A DNA stretch of 64,000 nt from Orientallactaga sibirica. Taxonomy: Eukaryota > Chordata > Mammalia > Rodentia > Dipodidae. The notes beneath the pieces were generated by a model. The model searched no databases. It saw only the letters and a program-made list of their open reading frames with translations, and was not told where the DNA came from. Each line of letters opens with the position of its first letter. The stretch's first letter is position 1. The stretch covers positions 310,001-374,000 of the forward strand of contig JAEOAD010002182.1 of the NCBI GenBank assembly GCA_036365145.1, read 5' to 3'. Shown piece after piece: positions 59,312 through 64,000 of the stretch. Position numbers and translations under genes: made by a program.

Positions 59312-59442
59312 TTCTCTTTTAAGAGATGCAGGTCTCACTAGATTGTCTAAGCTGGCCCAGAACTCAAGCAGTCTTCCTGCCTCAGCCTCTCAAGTAGATG
59401 GGACTACAGGAATGTGCTATCATACCTGATTATCTTTTTTTC
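59312..59442 (-). mobile_element. Old B1/7SL-like monomer
   Basis: 'agtcttcctgcctcagcctctcaagtagatgggactacagg' area looks like a pre-B1 fossil monomer and not dipodoid B1. Confidence 0.6.
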
Positions 59443-59669
59443 TTTTCTTAAAGTATTTTTTAATATTTATTTATTTGAGAGAGAGAAAGAAGCAGACAGA
59501 AAAAAACAGAGAGAGAATATGGGTACACCAGGGCCTCCAGCCACTGCAAACCAACTCCAGAAGCATCTGCCACCATGTGTATCTGGCTGACATGAGTTCT
59601 GGGGAATCGAACCTGGGTCCTTAGGCTTCACAGGCAAGTGCCTTAACCACTAAACCATCTCTCCAGCCC
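59443..59669 (-). mobile_element. DIP-like SINE
   Basis: Full reverse copy, small sequence insert 'aaaaaaacagag' in the GA segment. Confidence 0.9.
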
Positions 59670-59712
59670 ACCTGTTTATCTTTATACTTCCAACCTACTA
59701 TTGTTTGTATAT

Positions 59713-59834
59713 CTTTTTTTTTCTGAGGTAAGGTCTCACTTTAGCCCAGGCTAACCTGGAATTCACTATGTAGTCTCAGGGTGGCCTCCAAATCACCACA
59801 ATTCTCCTACCTCTGCTTCCCCAGTGCTGGGATT
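59713..59834 (-). mobile_element. B1 SINE cut by DIP
   Basis: Reverse B1 that stops at 'gtgctgggattc'. Its head is missing after the next SINE. Confidence 0.82.
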
Positions 59835-60044
59835 CTTTTTTTAAAATATTTATTTGTTTATTTGAGAGACAGGGGACAATGTGTGTGGGGGGGGGTGGAC
59901 ACCAAGGCCTCTTGCTGCTGCAAATGAATTTCAGATGCATGCAACATTTTATGCATCTGGCTTTATGTGAGTACTGGGGAAATGAAGCCCAGCCAGCAGG
60001 TTTTGCAGGCAAGTGTCTTTAACCAATGAGCAATCTCCCCAGCC
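59835..60044 (-). mobile_element. DIP-like SINE
   Basis: Contains a G9 run near 59887-59895. Ends 'caatctccccagcccc'. Confidence 0.87.
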
Positions 60045-60068
60045 CCATTATATACACTTCAAAGGATG

Positions 60069-60285
60069 AATTTGGGGATGTAGAGAAGGCTTAATGGTTT
60101 AAAGGTGCTTGTGTGCAAAGCCTGATGGCTCTGGTCCAATTTCCCAGTATACACTTAAAGCCAGAGGCATAAAGTAGTACATGCATAAGAAGTTCATTTG
60201 CAGCAGCAAGAGACCCTGACATACTCATTCCCTCTCTTATTCTCCCTCCTTCCCTCTCCCCCCTCCATGAATAAATTTTTTAAAG
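60069..60285 (+). mobile_element. DIP-like SINE, diverged
   Basis: 'gggatgtagagaaggcttaatgg' head. Inserted in the last part of the L1 3' UTR. Confidence 0.82.
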
Positions 60286-60399
60286 GGAGAGTTTTATGGC
60301 ATATTCATTACACTTCAGTATCTAAAAAAGGAACAAGAAAAAGGAGGATGGAGCCATCCCATTTCTATCATTCCTGTGACTTACCTTCCTCTCCAACTG

Positions 60400-60570
60400 T
60401 TTTTTTGTTGTTGTTGTTTGTTTTTATGAGGTAGGGTCTCACTCTAGCCCAGGCTAACCTGGAACTCACTCTATAGTCACAGGCTGGCTTTGAACTCAAA
60501 GTGATCCTCTTACCTCTGCCTGGAGAATGCTAGGATTAAAGGTGTGCGCCGCCACCATCACACCTGGCTT
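60400..60570 (-). mobile_element. B1 SINE
   Basis: (TTG)n tail. Flanks ccaactg (60393 and 60571). Carries an extra 'ccgccaccatca' near its head. Confidence 0.88.
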
Positions 60571-61344
60571 CCAACTGCCTTTTTGTCCTCTGGGCCCAAT
60601 GAATAACTGGGCACGTTCTTGCTTTGTGGCAAAGGTGATGAGTGCTCAGGATGCAGGAAAGGATGGAGGGGCCTGAAGCAGAGCTGGGCAGCACAGCCAT
60701 GCATTTGGAGAGATCTGAGAGTTCTAACTTTTCACATGTCTCACTCAGCCTACAAAGCCAGCAAGAACAGAGTTGACAGTCTAGAAATGAAAACAAACCC
60801 AAAAGCTCCATCAAGAGAAACAAACAAAAGGAGTCAGGACTGGCCTCAGGATAGTCATGAGGTGGGGGGAGGAAAAAGAGAGGGAGGGAGGAAGACAAAG
60901 GGAAGAGAAGTGGCTTAGAAGTCAAAATAAGCTCCCGCCAACTAGTTCCAGCCCTGGAGAACTGTTCCTCTACGTCTTAGTGTCTCTGCTTTCAGTGCAT
61001 AGATAGGCAGCCTCCCAACCCCGCTCCCTCTCTAGGACTCACAGTGTGGTACTCAACTCCTCATCATGACTTGAGTCTTAGTTCTCATGGTGACGAGATC
61101 ATGTGATCACTGGGCCCGGGACACCCGATAGCACAGAGTTGGCCAGTGGAGGCTGAGGGACTCATACTCAGAGAAGTCGGCCAGGCTGTCTACAGAGACC
61201 CACAGCCCAAAAGCATATTCATGAGTCCCTCCTTCCAGTACCCAGCAATGCTGGGAAGAAATATTTGAAAATGTCCACCTACATTCCCAGTTCAGAATGG
61301 AGAGCTGGGCTCCTGCCTCAAGGGAGGCAGCCACTCAGTGTGGA
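60571..61344. other. Unique intron
   Basis: Purine-rich patch 60862-60905. No gene recognised. Confidence 0.5.
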
Positions 61345-61540
61345 CAGCGGTTCGAGTGCACTGAACTTGAATACCCAACAGGCCTCAACTTGAATCCAGA
61401 TTCTTGAATATTCCGCAACTGGCTCAGCACCTCAGCTTCCTCCTCTATGAAATGGTGTTATACTCCCTGCCCCACTGTTTATTTTGAATAAGGCCTGGAA
61501 GGGCTTTGGCTCAGTGCCTGGTGTGTACAACAGAAATAGA
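61345..61540 (+). mobile_element. MIR SINE
   Basis: 'cagcttcctcctctatgaaatgg' followed by 'ggctcagtgcctggtgtg' matches the MIR 3' half. Confidence 0.6.
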
Positions 61541-63149
61541 ATAGATGGTCACTACTGCTGTGGTGGTGGCTGAGGTGGCTCCAGCCACAAAAAATGGTTC
61601 TGGATGAGGAAGCCAAGCAGCGAGGTGGACAGGGATAGGAACAGCTACCAACCTGGGTCACTCTGAACCTGAATGGTGGTGTGGGGGGAGGGGTGGGATG
61701 TGAGAGCCTCATGCCGGGAAGTGTGCACCAGGCTTAATCTTAAGTCCCTTGAAGAAAGACACAGAGGCAAGGACATTAATATCAGCCCTGCCGGGAGGGG
61801 CCGACAGAGAAGAGGAGGAGGAGCAGGAGCCCAGCAGAACGGGCAGTGTGGGCAAAGCATGTGCACAGGACCCAGGGCCCCCTTGAGGAGCCCTTTGGGA
61901 AGGAGCAGACGTGTTGCTCACCTGGTGGCACCCAACAGGGCTGACCCAGAAGTCCCACCCCGTCCCAATTCACACTCCAAGGTCACCCAGCACAGTGCTG
62001 GGCCTTTGTGACTCATACCTCCCCAGTGGCAGCTCCCACTTCCAATTCCATGCCATGTCCGTGGATGCAGAGAGCAACAGCCCTGGAAGAAACCATCGGA
62101 TGCCATCCAATAGCCTGAACACACAGGGACGCTGACTGGGGCCTGGAGAGCTGCAGAAGTGCCCAGAGTTCTCCCAAGAGAAGTCAGCTCAGGCCGACTG
62201 TGCTGGAAGGGAGCAGCCAGGGATGGCCCCTGGAGAGATGTCAGGAAGCACAGCTCATGTACAGATGGATATTTGCAACACACCTACGGAGTGCCAGGGC
62301 CCTACATGAGGGAAGAGAATGGGACCGGAACAGTGGACAGACGGCAGAGGCCCAAGGCTACACAGCAGGTGGCTAAGTGTACTAAGTAGATTCTGCTACA
62401 GGCCTCATCTTGAACAACAAGATGCATCTGCACATGAGGACCGGGGAAGGCCAGCTGAATGCTGGGTGGCTGTGATTTCTCTTTGAGTACGCTGAATACA
62501 ATTGCCACTGCCCTTCACTAGAGGACCCTGAAGCCCTAAACTGGGACAAGGGTAGAAGAAAGGGCAGTAGCCAGAAGATACAGGGCACTGTGGAGGCAAC
62601 GAGTCACAGAAAACACAGCTGTGCTGGCTCTGAGCCCCCAGTGAGATACTCACTGGGACAAGTTGGGAAGAGAAGCAACTTCTAGAGCTGACCAAAGCCT
62701 TCTGGCTTCCACACGAGCAGGTAGTAGCTCCAGGGATCCAGAGAGGACCTGAGGTCACAGTAGGGAAATGAAGGAGGCGGACCACACACTCAAGATCTCT
62801 GAGTCCAATTCCAGTGCTGTCCTAGCCCGCGTGCCCCTACAGGGGATGAGGAAGGATCTCAGCCAGCACCGTCCTGTGCCTTCCAAGCTCCAGTTTGAGG
62901 AAGTTGGGGTGGGCATGGGTGGAGATGTTTGTATTACTCATAAGCATCTTAGAAGATGGTCCAGGCAGAAGAAGCAAAATGCACATACTGCATGGCACTC
63001 CACACCCACATACAGGACACAAAGAGATACAGAACAAATTGCTATGGGGCCCAGGGAAAGGGAGGGCCAGGCCTTCTTGAGAGATCAGCTAAGGTATCTC
63101 AGAGGAAGTGACAGTTGCCCTCCAAAGGCAAATGGCAACAAACAGTCCA
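61541..63149. other. Unique, G/C-richer intron
   Basis: About 1.6 kb without recognised repeats. ORFs up to 143 codons (62768-63199, plus) show no domain and overlap a MIR at the end. No upstream RAP1GAP2 exon was found. Confidence 0.5.
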
Positions 63150-63310
63150 CAAAGGCTTCTTGTTTACTACTCACCATGATCCTGAGGAAACATTATTGAC
63201 CCCATTTTGCAGATGGGAAAACTGAGGTTTAGAGAGGTTAAGTAACGTTCCCAAGGTCATGTCACTGGAAAGTAACTGAGCAAGGCTTGGATGCAGGCAG
63301 TATGGCTCCA
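63150..63310 (-). mobile_element. MIR SINE
   Basis: 'cccattttgcagatgggaaaactgagg' to 'aggttaagtaacgttcccaaggtcatg': the best preserved MIR in the window. Confidence 0.85.
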
Positions 63311-64000
63311 GAATCCCTAACCTTGACCATTGCCAGTTCAAGGGGGGGCTTCTACATCACACTGCTTCCCTAAGTGGGGTATATGCAACCCCACTTAGGG
63401 CGGTCCACATTGCAACAGTCATCTTTTTACAGGAACCTCTCCATGCCAGGCCACACTGACTACCCTTTTATGGTAACAGCTTAATGCTGCCTTCAAGAAC
63501 AAGTCCATTAAAGTGAAACAGAGCCAGTTTAAGGAAATTGTTCAGTAACAGACAGAGGTGGCAACAAACATGACAGGAACAGGGAAGGGGTCTGAGGACA
63601 CAAGCAGTAAGCAATCTGAACTCTACCTGGCTGGTCTCCAAGTCAGGGTCGGGAGCTCTTCAGGGGTCCACAAAGAGGATTTCAAGGCAGTGGAGAGAAG
63701 AAGGCTGGAGGCAGAGAGAGGAAGGAAATGGGAGGGGCCCCCCTGTGCTTATGGCCAGAGAAATGAAAGCATCAGATTCCTAAGACATTAAAGGGGCAAA
63801 ATGAAGAGGGTTTGGCCATTAGAGGGAAAGGAGGAAAGACAGTTAAATGCCAAAGGATTCAGGTTGCAGAAAACTGTGTGACTGATGCTTCAACCACAGT
63901 AGAGGCAGTGAAGGAGAACTGGGTGTCCGAAGACAGATGGTAAGGCACTCATTTCAGACCCAGTGGGATGGGAAAGGAACTCAACCCTACCCAGAGACAA
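63311..64000. other. Unique intron to window end
   Basis: No recognised feature. Confidence 0.5.

Larger units (their letters stand above)
58640..60325 (+). mobile_element. L1 3' UTR loaded with SINEs
   Basis: 58640-59154 carries the L1 3' features ('gtagattagtggttgctagg', 'ctggaactagattgtggtgg'). The text resumes at 60047-60068 and 60286-60325. The string attatatacactt occurs at 59142-59154 and 60047-60059 around the insertions. Confidence 0.7.

Noticed and set aside
62768..63199. 143-codon plus-strand ORF
   Set aside because: No recognisable motif, ends in a MIR, and the composition is not protein-like.

Overview
This is mammalian intronic DNA, almost certainly from a rodent. The two dominant repeats are B1 (7SL-derived) and a tRNA-derived B2-superfamily SINE that starts 'ggctggagagatggctYagc', carries a CT-rich segment and ends in AATAAA-rich tails. 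The 3' half of that tRNA-derived SINE differs from mouse and rat B2 and resembles the DIP family described from dipodoids, so a jerboa-like species (Dipodidae, for example Jaculus) is my best guess. That guess is inference from repeat type only.

The only functional coding sequence I can support is one 85-bp exon on the minus strand at 54102-54186, with a good acceptor and donor. It encodes 28 complete codons including ELANSSDVTLPDRPLSPPL, which I recognise as the N-terminal region of RAP1GAP2, a Rap1 GTPase-activating protein. No other exon of that gene was found by eye. The window therefore appears to be about 54 kb of the intron downstream of the exon (towards position 1) plus about 10 kb of the intron upstream (towards 64000).

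Two processed pseudogenes sit in the intron: DYNLT1 (plus strand, 32641-33365) and RPL17 (minus strand, 45891-46540). Both have poly-A tails, target-site duplications and disabling lesions.

The rest is transposon strata. The oldest are MIR, L2 and MER5A fragments and MLT1/MST-type LTRs. Next come L1 remnants at 10032-13085, 42966-45229 and 58640-60325. Then there are rodent MaLR/ERVL-type LTRs, including one element with both LTRs and a non-coding interior (36481-38352). On top lie about 35 DIP-like SINEs, about 34 B1 copies and several composite RSINE1/B4-type SINEs, often nested. Two places show serial insertion into the same short target (32363-33729 and 41951-42599). Microsatellites and long purine tracts are mostly SINE tails.

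The non-repeat stretches are ordinary intron with a few regulatory candidates: a CTCF-like motif (24772-24789), an RFX X-box-like palindrome (54750-54763) and two A/T-rich motif-dense stretches (about 6255-6335 and 23480-23960). I see no operon, CRISPR array, tRNA or rRNA gene, or any new protein system. The most unusual signal is the repeated use of the same insertion targets by the retrotransposition machinery.
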